In this document: positions 23,681-32,255 of the stretch, piece after piece
Numbering within the stretch: position 1 is the first letter of the stretch
Layout: each line of letters opens with the position of its first letter
From: an uncultured Lachnospiraceae bacterium
GTDB taxonomy: Bacteria; Bacillota; Clostridia; Lachnospirales; Lachnospiraceae
Direction of reading: 5' to 3'
Length of the DNA: 64,000 bases
Assembly: GCA_902761585.1 (NCBI GenBank)
Contig: CACWKX010000008.1
Span: 18,997 to 82,996 of the forward strand
The notes under the pieces: model-generated
Databases searched by the model: none
What the model saw: the letters and a program-made list of their open reading frames with translations, nothing else
What the model was told of the DNA's origin: nothing
Made by a program: the position numbers and the translations under genes

Positions 23681-25405
23681 TCACCCTGCAAACACGGTTC
23701 CGTCGAAAAGTGTCTCCAGTTCGAATCCGCTCACCTGCTGCGGCCAGTCAGAGAAGTCGCCGCTCACCCGTGCAATTTTATCCTCTCCTGCTGCAGGCTT
23801 CAGATCCACCGTCCCTGCGCCATCCGTCCGCAAAATCGTGAACACAGTACCTTCCGGGTAGGATGCCTTTCCTGTCTGCTCTCCGCTTTCCGAGACGGTC
23901 TCAAACTCAGCCGCCTGTTTCAGGGTCAGCCGGATATTATCTGCGTCTGCCTGATAGTATGGATCGCTGCTGACCGGATATCCCGCTTCAGCCGTATAGG
24001 CTTTGCAGGCCTGGTAGGTGCTCATGGCATCCATCCGGGTCGAAAGCAGCATGCTGCCCGGATCGGTCAGCGCATTCGTATCATCACTGTATGCGCGCTC
24101 ATAGCTGCCGCTTTGGCCGATCTCTGCCGTCTCACTCCCGTTATCTGTTTCGGTCGATCTCACGCCGAGATTGTACGGGTCCAGACGCCCCTCGTCTGCA
24201 GAAGGCGGCGTCTGCTCAGCCGGTGCTCCATTTCCAAGCGAGAAGACCTTCAGGATCTGGTAATCATTGTCCGACTTGCAGAAAGTGTAAAGCTGATAGC
24301 GGCTGTTCGACCTGATGAGATAAAGCTCCGTGCTGTAATATGGAAAATCCGAAAGCGTCAGCGCCTGGTCGTTCACGCTGACGGTAAAATCCTTGTACGC
24401 CCCTGTCTCGTCCATCTCGCCGCCGACAGTGATGCGGTCAACTGCCCCATCTCCTGTGACATCCGCCCGGATGCCCGTATCCTGGTCAAATGGAACAACG
24501 AATGTCTCCGGAACCTGGCTGTATCTGGAGTGAAACAGACCAGGATCTTCCTCGAAGGAAAGCTGGATCTCCTGCTGCCCCTCCGCATAGCATCCCAGCG
24601 TGTAAGGCGGAAAGACAAGGTTCACGCCAAGCGGGGTCAGATACCAGTGAAACAAGACCGACTGATCCTGCCCGGCATCCCTCTGCTTCATGGAAGAGGC
24701 CAGCTTTTCCTTCTCCGGCGGGAAGCTCAGTTCCGGATACTCCTGGGAGAGCTTCTGCACAACACGGGCTGCCGCCGCATCGCAGTCCTGCACCACGTCT
24801 GTGAAAGCCAGAAGCTGTCCGCTCCTGCTGTCATAGGCTGTCCCGGTTTTCTCATAGTAACCGTGAGCGCCTCCCAGATAGTTGGAGTCGTTCTCCACAA
24901 TACTGAAAGCGATCCCGTCTGCCCTGGCAATCTTAGCTTCGCATTCCTGGGAACAGGAAACATCCGTATTGCCATCTTGGTGGATTTCTTTTGCGGACTC
25001 TGTCAGTGTCTTCAGCGCCTCGAGGGAGGACGCCTTCTTTTCGCTGTTGTATTGAGAGAGCGCACTGCTGAGTGCAGAAAAGCGCGCCTCCTCCATCGGA
25101 ATATGAATCTCCGGGTATGAAATCTGGGCCAGAAGCTCCTCCCCGCTCTGCTGCCCGCTGGCATACCTGAAGTATCCTCGGATCGTCGGGTGAAGCAGCA
25201 GGGCTGTCTCTGACTCCGCATCTTCCTTCGTATCCGTCTCAGATTTTCTCTCAGCGCCGGCCTCCGCGTCTGATTCCGCACCATAGGCTGTCAGCCCTGC
25301 GTACGCCAGGATGCCTGCTGCCGGTCCCGTTCCAAAGCTCCAGAACGCCAGTCCTGCACAAAGAACTCCCGCGATCAGGCGGCCCGCACATTTTCTGTCT
25401 GCCAT
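23681..25405 (-). CDS. Exported RsiV-like (DUF3298) protein
   Basis: A 574-residue exported protein. Start set at MADRKC after AAAGGAG; the hydrophobic stretch IAGVLCAGLAFWSFGTGPAA is a signal peptide or anchor. The region about 115-300 resembles RsiV-type DUF3298/DUF4163 domains: NYLGGAHGYYEKTGTAYDSR and FHWYLTPLGVNLVFPPYTLG are characteristic. The latter half has a DVTGDGAVDRITV repeat-like segment and no named domain. In RsiV this domain senses lysozyme, but here there is no anti-sigma N-terminus and no sigma-factor gene nearby. A surface role is inferred. Confidence 0.7.
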   Translation of the reverse strand: MADRKCAGRLIAGVLCAGLAFWSFGTGPAAGILAYAGLTAYGAESDAEAGAERKSETDTKEDAESETALLLHPTIRGYFRYASGQQSGEELLAQISYPEIHIPMEEARFSALSSALSQYNSEKKASSLEALKTLTESAKEIHQDGNTDVSCSQECEAKIARADGIAFSIVENDSNYLGGAHGYYEKTGTAYDSRSGQLLAFTDVVQDCDAAAARVVQKLSQEYPELSFPPEKEKLASSMKQRDAGQDQSVLFHWYLTPLGVNLVFPPYTLGCYAEGQQEIQLSFEEDPGLFHSRYSQVPETFVVPFDQDTGIRADVTGDGAVDRITVGGEMDETGAYKDFTVSVNDQALTLSDFPYYSTELYLIRSNSRYQLYTFCKSDNDYQILKVFSLGNGAPAEQTPPSADEGRLDPYNLGVRSTETDNGSETAEIGQSGSYERAYSDDTNALTDPGSMLLSTRMDAMSTYQACKAYTAEAGYPVSSDPYYQADADNIRLTLKQAAEFETVSESGEQTGKASYPEGTVFTILRTDGAGTVDLKPAAGEDKIARVSGDFSDWPQQVSGFELETLFDGTVFAG

Positions 25406-25538
25406 CTCCCTTCTCTCCTTTCTTCGATTGCCCTCTGTGAGCAGCCCAGACATCACGCCCGGCCTGTCTCCCATCTCCTCACTTTCTTCCATTCGATACC
25501 AGTTTTTCCACTTCCCATCAGCCGACAGAGCAGCCTAA

Positions 25539-26117
25539 TTACCGGATCACTTCCGAGGGCGTATAGATGCAGTCTGGCCTTTTATCATGTTCGCCGGCCG
25601 GCACCTTGTCCAGGATCTGGAAGTCGAAGGCGACCGCCGCCGTCTGAAGGTGCGGGTGAAGGTCCAGGTACCGGTCATAGAACCCGCCACCGTATCCGAT
25701 CCGGCTGCGCCGTCTGTCAAAGGCAACCCCCGGCATGATCATGAGAACAGCCCCATCCGGGTCCGGCGCGCGCCTGGCTCCCTCTTCCTCCGACGGCTCC
25801 AGGATCCCCATCACACCGGGCTTCACTTGTCCAAAATGCCTGATTTCGTAAAAGTGGAGCTGTCTTTTCTCCAGGTCGGTCTTCGGCACAGCGACCTTCT
25901 TCCCGTCTTCCCAGGCCCGCTGAATCAGTGTCCTGGTCTCTGCCTCCCCGGGAAGGCTCATATAGATGTAAATGACACTGCAGCTTCTGTACGCGCCGCT
26001 CCCCAGAACCCTCTGCCAGATTTCCTGACTCCGCTGCCCGATCTCTTCCCGGGTCATCTGCGCGCGAAGCCTGCGGATCTGCGCACGGATGGCCTTCTTC
26101 TCCTCATCCATTTCCAC
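25539..26117 (-). CDS. 5-formyltetrahydrofolate cyclo-ligase
   Basis: A 192-residue enzyme that converts 5-formyl-THF to 5,10-methenyl-THF with ATP. The N-terminal KKAIRAQIRRLRAQMTREEI, the middle YIYMSLPGEAETRTLIQRAW, and the C-terminal MPGVAFDRRRSRIGYGGGFY signature with YDRYL are typical. It acts in cytoplasmic one-carbon metabolism. The GTG start at 26117 has a weak GGGGG ribosome-binding site; the ATG two codons on is an alternative. It follows the MalY/PatB gene by 72 bases on the same strand. Confidence 0.92.
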   Translation of the reverse strand: MEMDEEKKAIRAQIRRLRAQMTREEIGQRSQEIWQRVLGSGAYRSCSVIYIYMSLPGEAETRTLIQRAWEDGKKVAVPKTDLEKRQLHFYEIRHFGQVKPGVMGILEPSEEEGARRAPDPDGAVLMIMPGVAFDRRRSRIGYGGGFYDRYLDLHPHLQTAAVAFDFQILDKVPAGEHDKRPDCIYTPSEVIR

Positions 26118-26189
26118 TCACGCCCCCTGACATTGCCTGACGCAGGTCTTATTGGCTGCGTGGTCCAATCACAGCCCTGCTGCGCCGGC

Positions 26190-27371
26190 TTACGCTTCGA
26201 AAGTTCTCCGGATCCGCTCCATCGTCTCCTCGAGGGTCGCGCGCTGGCAGGCAGTATTGATCCGCTGAAAGCCTCTTCCGGCACTCCCGAAAATCTTTCC
26301 GGAATCCAGCCACAGCTTTGCCTCGTAGATGATCTTCTGGTCTATCTCCCCGGACGACAGCCCTGTCCCGCGAAAATCAAGCCACAGCAGGTAGGTTCCC
26401 TCCAGATGGACCACCTTGATCTTTTTGAAATGCTCCTGTGCGTAGCGATACACATAATCGATGTTTCCCTTTACATAGGAAAGCATCGCATGATACCACT
26501 CTTCCCCGTGCTCATATGCCGCCTGGCAGGCCGTCAGTCCAAAGGCTGACAGCTGGCTCATTCCTGCTGCGCTGACCTCCCTCAGAAAACGCTTCCGCAG
26601 CTGGACGTCCGGAATAAAGATGTTCGACAGCAGCATCGTCGCGAGATTGAAGGTCTTGCTGGGCGCCGTGCAGATGACAGATATCTGCTCGAATTCAGGG
26701 CTCAGCGTCGCAAAGACATGGTGTTCCCCCTCGAAAATGAAGTCGTTGTGAATCTCGTCACTGACGACAATCACGTTGTGACGGACGCAGATCTCCCCGA
26801 TCTTCATCAGCTCATCGCGTGTCCAGACTCTTCCGACCGGATTGTGCGGACTGCACATCAAAAACAGGCCGATGTCATTCTCCTCAATCTTGCGCTCGAA
26901 ATCATCAAAATCGATGTGGTAGCGGTTGTCCTCCCCCAGGTAGAGATCGCTGCTGACCACATTTCTCCCGTTCTCCAGAATCACCTCGCTGAACGGATAG
27001 TAGACGGGCTGCTGAATAAGGACGTTATCGCCTTCCCTTGTATAGGCTCTGACCGCCATCGCCAGAGCGAACACAACACCCGGCGTCTTGATTAGCCACT
27101 CCGGATGAATCCCCCAGCCGTGATGGCGCTCCATCCAGCCGGCAACCGCCTGAAAATAAGCCTCCCCGGACTCAGTGTAACCGAACACACCGTTCTTCGC
27201 GCGCTCCACCAGCGCATCCTCCACATAGGACGAGGTTCGAAAATCCATGTCTGCGACCCAGAGCGGGAGCACATCCTCCGGCAGCCCCCTGCGCTTTGCG
27301 AAGTCATATTTCAGGCAGTCTGTATTTCTGCGGTCAACGTATGTGTCAAAATCGAGATTTCTCTCCGCCAT
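26190..27371 (-). CDS. patB: MalY/PatB-type PLP-dependent C-S lyase
   Basis: A 393-residue fold-type I PLP enzyme of the MalY/PatB group, usually a cystathionine beta-lyase or aminotransferase. Family motifs are DCLKYDFAKRRGLPEDVLPL with WVADMDF, MCSPHNPVGRVWTRDEL, SDEIHNDFIFEGEHHVF and the PLP lysine in APSKTFNLATML. Start chosen at the second of two tandem ATGs, 7 bases after GGAGG. It is divergent from the MarR operon across a 314-base region holding two operators, one of which could also affect this gene. Confidence 0.9.
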   Translation of the reverse strand: MAERNLDFDTYVDRRNTDCLKYDFAKRRGLPEDVLPLWVADMDFRTSSYVEDALVERAKNGVFGYTESGEAYFQAVAGWMERHHGWGIHPEWLIKTPGVVFALAMAVRAYTREGDNVLIQQPVYYPFSEVILENGRNVVSSDLYLGEDNRYHIDFDDFERKIEENDIGLFLMCSPHNPVGRVWTRDELMKIGEICVRHNVIVVSDEIHNDFIFEGEHHVFATLSPEFEQISVICTAPSKTFNLATMLLSNIFIPDVQLRKRFLREVSAAGMSQLSAFGLTACQAAYEHGEEWYHAMLSYVKGNIDYVYRYAQEHFKKIKVVHLEGTYLLWLDFRGTGLSSGEIDQKIIYEAKLWLDSGKIFGSAGRGFQRINTACQRATLEETMERIRRTFEA

Positions 27372-27518
27372 CATCAATCCTCCGTCTGTTCCTGTATGTA
27401 CCGGCCAATGGTGCAGCCGCCCTTCCTTTCTTTCATCATAACATGGATACTCTTCCCAATGCGCGAAGAAATTGACACAGATTGACATGCCTTGTGCAGA
27501 ATGTTTCCGCTTTTATTA

Positions 27519-27532
27519 TGTAGCGTGCTACA
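27519..27532. promoter_or_regulatory. MarR-type palindrome, upstream copy
   Basis: TGTAGCGTGCTACA is a near-perfect 14-base palindrome, differing at one base from the copy at 27595. It lies about 60 bases upstream of the predicted MarR-operon start and between the divergent patB gene and the MarR gene. Confidence 0.7.
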
Positions 27533-27573
27533 TTTTGGAGCATCTCACAATTTCACCTCGGAAGCATAAGGCA

Positions 27574-27579
27574 TATAAT
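27574..27579 (+). promoter_or_regulatory. -10 hexamer of the MarR-ABC operon
   Basis: TATAAT at 27574-27579 with only a weak -35 (TTTCAC-like at 27551). It lies between the two palindromes. Confidence 0.5.
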
Positions 27580-27594
27580 AGGTCTACGTTGAAT

Positions 27595-27608
27595 TGTAGC
27601 ATGCTACA
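27595..27608. promoter_or_regulatory. MarR-type palindrome, downstream copy
   Basis: TGTAGCATGCTACA is a perfect 14-base palindrome just downstream of the predicted start site (about +9 to +22). Binding here would block transcription of the MarR-ABC operon; 76 bases separate the centres of the two palindromes, allowing looping. Confidence 0.75.
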
Positions 27609-27685
27609 TATATAGGACAATATGAAGCGGATACAGGCTGCATGGGTTCCTGCAGGTTCCATTTCAGAAAGGAGGGCTTTGGCGT

Positions 27686-28171
27686 GTGTACGATGATATC
27701 GGCCACTTGATAAAGATTGTCGGTGAACGACTGAAATACCAGGCGGACATCCGTCTGAAAGAATCCGGGCTGACCATGAGCCAGTTCCAGACTATGTTTT
27801 TCATCCATACGCACGGCGGTGCCGTGACGCAGAAGGAAATCGAGACGCATCTCCAGGTTTCACACCCGACGGTCGTCGGCATCATCTCCCGCATGGAGAA
27901 AAAAGGATTTCTGACGGTGGAGGTCAACCCGGACGACCACCGCGGACGAATCGTCCGGACAACGGAAAAGTCCGACCGGTTCCGGGACGAGTCCATCCGA
28001 CAGAAACGGCAGGCCGAGCAGGAGCTTGTGCGCGGATTTACACCCGAGGAGGCTGTCGAGCTCAGGCGCCTTCTGCACAAGCTGCTGGACAATGTATCTG
28101 GAAACAATCCTGACACAATTCCGGCAAAAACGATCCGTCCCAATCAGACTCAGAAGGAGGAACAGCTTTGA
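27686..28171 (+). CDS. MarR-family transcriptional regulator
   Basis: A 161-residue MarR regulator with the winged helix (LTMSQFQTMFFIHTHGGAVT, then QKEIETHLQVSHPTVVGIIS and KKGFLTVEVNPDDHRGRIV). It starts at a GTG with AGGAGG about 10 bases upstream. Its stop overlaps the TTG start of the first ABC gene (TTGA), so they are translated together. MarR proteins usually repress linked efflux genes and release on binding a drug-like ligand; two palindromes upstream are the likely autoregulatory sites. Confidence 0.92.
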   Translation: MYDDIGHLIKIVGERLKYQADIRLKESGLTMSQFQTMFFIHTHGGAVTQKEIETHLQVSHPTVVGIISRMEKKGFLTVEVNPDDHRGRIVRTTEKSDRFRDESIRQKRQAEQELVRGFTPEEAVELRRLLHKLLDNVSGNNPDTIPAKTIRPNQTQKEEQL

Positions 28172-29952
28172 TCAAGACACTGGCAAAAAGCCTTCGGGAA
28201 TACAAACGGGAATCCATCCTCTCCCCGCTGCTGGTCTCGGGCGAGGTCATCATGGAAGTCATCATCCCGTTCCTGATGGCAAAGCTCATCGACCACATGG
28301 GAGAACGGTCCATCCAGCCAGTCGTGTACTACGGTGTGTGGCTGCTGGTCATCTCATTTATCTCCCTGTTCTTCGGAGCAGCAGCCGCAGCAGAGTCCTC
28401 GAAGGCCTCCTGCGGGCTGGCAAAGAACCTGCGGCAGGACATCTTTGACCGCGTACAGACCTATTCCTTCCACGACATCAATCGCTTTTCGGAGGCTTCC
28501 CTGGTTACCCGCATGACAACCGATGTCACGAACGTCCAGAACGCCTTCGCAATGCTGGTACGCGGGGCTTTTCGTGCGCCACTGATGATCATTTTTTCGG
28601 TTGTGATGGCCATTTCCATCAACGGAAAAATGTCGTTGATTTTCCTGGTCATGATTCCGATTCTGGGAATCATTATCTTCGGCATCGCGATCAAGACGCA
28701 TCCGATCTTCGTCCGCATCTTCAAGCGCTATGATGCGATGAACAATGGCGTGCAGGAGAACATCCAGGGGATGCGCGTGGTCAAGTCCTTCGTACGGGAG
28801 GACTATGAGAAGGACAAGTTTCACAAGGAATCGGAGGAGGTTCGGCACGACTTCACCCATGTTGAGAAGATTCTGGCCTTCAACACGCCTTCCATGCAGG
28901 CCTGCGTGTTTGCCTCCATCACCCTGATCAGCTATATCGGTGCCCGCCTGATCATCTCCACGAAGGGTTCCGCGCTGACCACAGGCGAACTTTCGTCCCT
29001 GATTAACTACGGTGTGCAGATCCTGGTTGCCATCATGATGCTGTCCTTCATCTTCGTGCTGTGTATGATCGCCGAGGAATCGGCGGAACGTATCGCGGAA
29101 GTTCTCTCCTACGACGCTACGATCACCTCACCCGAAAATGGACTGACACAGGTCGCCGACGGCCGCGTGGATTTTGACCATGTTTCCTTCAAATACTCAG
29201 ACCGCAGCAAAAAATATGCGCTGTCCGATGTCAGTCTCCACATTCCGTCCGGATCCACGCTCGGCATCATCGGCGGAACCGGCTCATCAAAATCGTCCCT
29301 CGTACAGCTGATCTCCAGACTCTACGATGTGTCTGAGGGATCCGTCAGCGTCGGCGGCGAGGATGTCCGGAAGTACAACCTCACAGTCCTGCGCGATCAG
29401 GTTGCCTGCGTTCTGCAGAAAAACGTCCTGTTCTCGGGTACGATCAGCGAGAACCTTCGCTGGGGAGACCCGGATGCCACAGATGAGGAAATCCGCCATG
29501 CATGCGAGCTGGCACAGGCTGACAGCTTTATCCAGGAGTTCCCGGACAAGTACCAGACGATGATCGCACAGGGTGGAACCAATGTATCGGGTGGCCAGAA
29601 GCAGCGGCTCTGCATCGCCCGGGCGCTTCTGAAAAAGCCGAAGATCCTGATCCTCGATGACTCGACCTCAGCCGTCGATACGAAGACGGACGCACTGATC
29701 CGCAAGGCGTTCCGCGAGGAGATTCCGGACACCACGAAGATCATCATTGCGCAGCGCGTCTCCTCCGTCCAGGATGCGGACAACATTATTGTCATGGACG
29801 GCGGACGCATCGTTGAGCAGGGTACGCATGAGGAGCTGCTCGCAAAGCATGGCATCTACCGGGAGGTCTACGACTCCCAGACCCGCAGTGCCCAGCAGGA
29901 CGAGACAGAAACGCAGACAGGGGCACAGAATCAGGAAGAGAGGAATGCGTAA
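28168..29952 (+). CDS. ABC exporter subunit (TMD-NBD), degenerate site
   Basis: A 594-residue half transporter: membrane domain about 15-310, then ATPase. Walker A reads GGTGSSKSS, with Ser in place of the Gly before Lys; signature VSGGQKQR; Walker B LILDDSTSAVD has Asp instead of the catalytic Glu; the H-loop position reads IIAQRVSSV with Gln instead of His. This is the degenerate half of a heterodimeric exporter. The start is TTG, 7 bases after AAGGAGG, overlapping the MarR stop. The next gene supplies the canonical half. Confidence 0.92.
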   Translation: MIKTLAKSLREYKRESILSPLLVSGEVIMEVIIPFLMAKLIDHMGERSIQPVVYYGVWLLVISFISLFFGAAAAAESSKASCGLAKNLRQDIFDRVQTYSFHDINRFSEASLVTRMTTDVTNVQNAFAMLVRGAFRAPLMIIFSVVMAISINGKMSLIFLVMIPILGIIIFGIAIKTHPIFVRIFKRYDAMNNGVQENIQGMRVVKSFVREDYEKDKFHKESEEVRHDFTHVEKILAFNTPSMQACVFASITLISYIGARLIISTKGSALTTGELSSLINYGVQILVAIMMLSFIFVLCMIAEESAERIAEVLSYDATITSPENGLTQVADGRVDFDHVSFKYSDRSKKYALSDVSLHIPSGSTLGIIGGTGSSKSSLVQLISRLYDVSEGSVSVGGEDVRKYNLTVLRDQVACVLQKNVLFSGTISENLRWGDPDATDEEIRHACELAQADSFIQEFPDKYQTMIAQGGTNVSGGQKQRLCIARALLKKPKILILDDSTSAVDTKTDALIRKAFREEIPDTTKIIIAQRVSSVQDADNIIVMDGGRIVEQGTHEELLAKHGIYREVYDSQTRSAQQDETETQTGAQNQEERNA

Positions 29953-31984
29953 GATGGCAGCAGCACAGAATCAAACAGCCGTTCAGACCCAGGCCGTTCA
30001 GGCAGCCACAGCGGCTCAGGCGAAGCCTGAAGCCCTGGCTTCGGATCCGCGCAGCGCAGACAAGGTCCGTTCCGGGAAAAAGCAGCCCTCGGGGCGTCCG
30101 CCGGTAAAGCCCGGCACCTTCAGCCGGATGATGAAATATATGTTTCATTTTTACAAATGGCGCCTTGTCATCGTCCTGATCTGCCTCGCCGTCTCCGGGC
30201 TTTCAGGCGTCATCGCGTCGGTCTTCCTGCAGACCCTCGTCGACACCGCCATCACGCCCGGCTTGACCAAGGGCCTGCAGGCAGTCTATCCGCAGCTGCT
30301 CTCCATCATCGGAACCATGATCGCCGTGTACGCGGCAGGCGTCATTGCCTCCAACATCTATACCCAGATCATGGCGACGGTAACGCAGGGCACGCTGAAG
30401 CACATGCGGGATGACATGTTCGACCGCATGGAGACGCTTCCGATCCGCTATTTCGACCAGCACCTGACCGGCGACATCATGTCCACCTACACCAACGACA
30501 CGGATGCGATCCGGCAGATGATCGGTCAGTCGCTCCCGATGATCTATCAGACCGGCCTTTCCGTCATCGCGATCGTCATCTCCATGCTGAAGTTCTCTGT
30601 CTGGATGACCATCGGCGTCGCGTTCTTCATGTACGTCATGAGCCGGATTTCGAAAACCTTCGCGGGACGTTCCGCAAGCGGTATGGTCGATCAGCAGAAA
30701 TCACTGGCTGCCGAGGAGGGCTTCGTTCAGGAAATCATGAATGGTCAGAAGGTCGTCCAGGTCTTCAACCACGAGGAGGCTGCGAAGGCTGACTTCCGTA
30801 CCTTTAACCAGAAACTCTTCGAGGACAGTGACCGCGCGAACCGCGCCGGCTTCATGCTGATGCCGATTCTTGGAAATGTCGGAAACATCATGTACATCGC
30901 TCTGGCAATCCTGGGCGGCTTTCTCGTGACGCTCAAGGCGCCGAACCTGACACTGACCGGGATCGACACCGTCACAATCGGCGTGATTGTATCATTTCTG
31001 GCCATGACCAGGCAGCTGGCGCAGTCCATCGGCCAGGCATCCATGCAGGTCTCTATGATTGCACTCGGCCTTGCAGGTGTCTCGCGTGTCTTTGAGCTGA
31101 TGGACCAAAAGCCCGAGGAAGACGACGGCTATGTGGAGCTGGTCAATGCAGGGTATGACAAGGACGGAACCATCCATGAGACGGACCATCTGACCGGAAA
31201 GTGGGCGTGGAAGCACCCGCATCATGACGGGACGCTTACCTACACGCCGCAGCAGGGTGATGTCCGGATGTTCAACGTCGACTTCGGCTACGTCCCGAAC
31301 AAGCTGGTGCTTCACGACATCACGCTCTATGCAAAGCCGGGCCAGAAGATTGCCTTTGTCGGCGCCACCGGCGCCGGAAAGACGACGATCACGAATCTGA
31401 TCAACAGGTTCTACGACATCCCGGACGGAAAGATCCGCTACGACGGCATCAACATCCGCAAGATCAAGAAGCCCGACTTGAGGCGGTCACTGGGCGTCGT
31501 GCTTCAGGATGTCAATCTCTTCACCGGTACCGTGATGGACAACATCCGCTACGGCCGCCTGAATGCGACCGACGAGGAATGTATCGCCGCCGCGAAGCTT
31601 GCAAACGCCGATGACTTCATCACCCGGCTTCCGGACGGCTATGACACCTTCCTGACCGGAAACGGCGCGCAGCTCTCACAGGGGCAGCGCCAGCTGATCT
31701 CCATCGCCCGCGCGGCGGTCGCTGACCCGCCAGTCATGATCCTCGATGAGGCAACCAGCTCCATCGATACCAGAACCGAGGCCCTTGTCCAGAAAGGCAT
31801 GGACAACCTGATGAAGGGACGCACCGTCTTCGTCATCGCACACAGACTCTCCACCGTTCGCAACGCAGACGCCATCATGGTGCTCGACCACGGAAGAATC
31901 ATCGAACGCGGCTCGCATGACGAGCTGATCGCCCAGAAGGGCGTCTACTACCAGCTTTATACAGGCGCATTCGAGCTGGAGTAA
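29945..31984 (+). CDS. ABC exporter subunit (TMD-NBD), catalytic half
   Basis: A 679-residue half transporter. A 55-residue Ala/Gln-rich leader precedes the membrane domain. Walker A is GATGAGKTT, signature LSQGQRQL, Walker B VMILDEATSSID with catalytic Glu, and H-loop VIAHRLSTV. An insertion of roughly 50 residues (PEEDDGYVELVNAGYDKD and on) separates the membrane and ATPase domains. The start overlaps the previous gene by 8 bases; the ATG three codons later is an alternative. Together with the preceding gene it forms a MarR-controlled heterodimeric efflux pump. Confidence 0.92.
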   Translation: MRKMAAAQNQTAVQTQAVQAATAAQAKPEALASDPRSADKVRSGKKQPSGRPPVKPGTFSRMMKYMFHFYKWRLVIVLICLAVSGLSGVIASVFLQTLVDTAITPGLTKGLQAVYPQLLSIIGTMIAVYAAGVIASNIYTQIMATVTQGTLKHMRDDMFDRMETLPIRYFDQHLTGDIMSTYTNDTDAIRQMIGQSLPMIYQTGLSVIAIVISMLKFSVWMTIGVAFFMYVMSRISKTFAGRSASGMVDQQKSLAAEEGFVQEIMNGQKVVQVFNHEEAAKADFRTFNQKLFEDSDRANRAGFMLMPILGNVGNIMYIALAILGGFLVTLKAPNLTLTGIDTVTIGVIVSFLAMTRQLAQSIGQASMQVSMIALGLAGVSRVFELMDQKPEEDDGYVELVNAGYDKDGTIHETDHLTGKWAWKHPHHDGTLTYTPQQGDVRMFNVDFGYVPNKLVLHDITLYAKPGQKIAFVGATGAGKTTITNLINRFYDIPDGKIRYDGINIRKIKKPDLRRSLGVVLQDVNLFTGTVMDNIRYGRLNATDEECIAAAKLANADDFITRLPDGYDTFLTGNGAQLSQGQRQLISIARAAVADPPVMILDEATSSIDTRTEALVQKGMDNLMKGRTVFVIAHRLSTVRNADAIMVLDHGRIIERGSHDELIAQKGVYYQLYTGAFELE

Positions 31985-32016
31985 GGTTCTTCGATGACTT
32001 CCAGTTCGTCATCTTC

Positions 32017-32060
32017 AAAAAAAGCCAGGCGGGGCAGCGCTGCTCCGCCTGGCTTTTTTC
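32017..32060. terminator. Bidirectional terminator
   Basis: AGCCAGGCGG (32023-32032) pairs with CCGCCTGGCT (32045-32054), with an inner GCAGCGCTGC palindrome, flanked by an A7 run on the left and a T6 run on the right. It can stop the ABC operon on the plus strand and transcription leaving hydA on the minus strand. Confidence 0.93.
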
Positions 32061-32118
32061 TGTATGTTCGTTTCTCTGCAGGCCACGGCATCGGATGCCG
32101 GCATCATCTGTCTGTGCA

Positions 32119-32255
32119 TGTATATGCGAAAGCCTTTACCGGCACCATATGTCTCGTGAACGGATCAAGGTCTTGTCCCCTGCACATGCAAAAGCCTGCA
32201 GCTGCGCGCCCTGTTATCGGGTTTCGTCTGCTGCGTGTACATGCAAAAGCTCGTG
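32119..32255 (-). repeat. Three degenerate copies around ACATGCAAAAGC
   Basis: ATATGCGAAAGCC (about 32121), ACATGCAAAAGCC (about 32185) and ACATGCAAAAGC (about 32240) are direct copies; the last lies within the 3' end of hydA, so this gene end also appears reiterated downstream. The copies are short and diverged. Confidence 0.45.
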
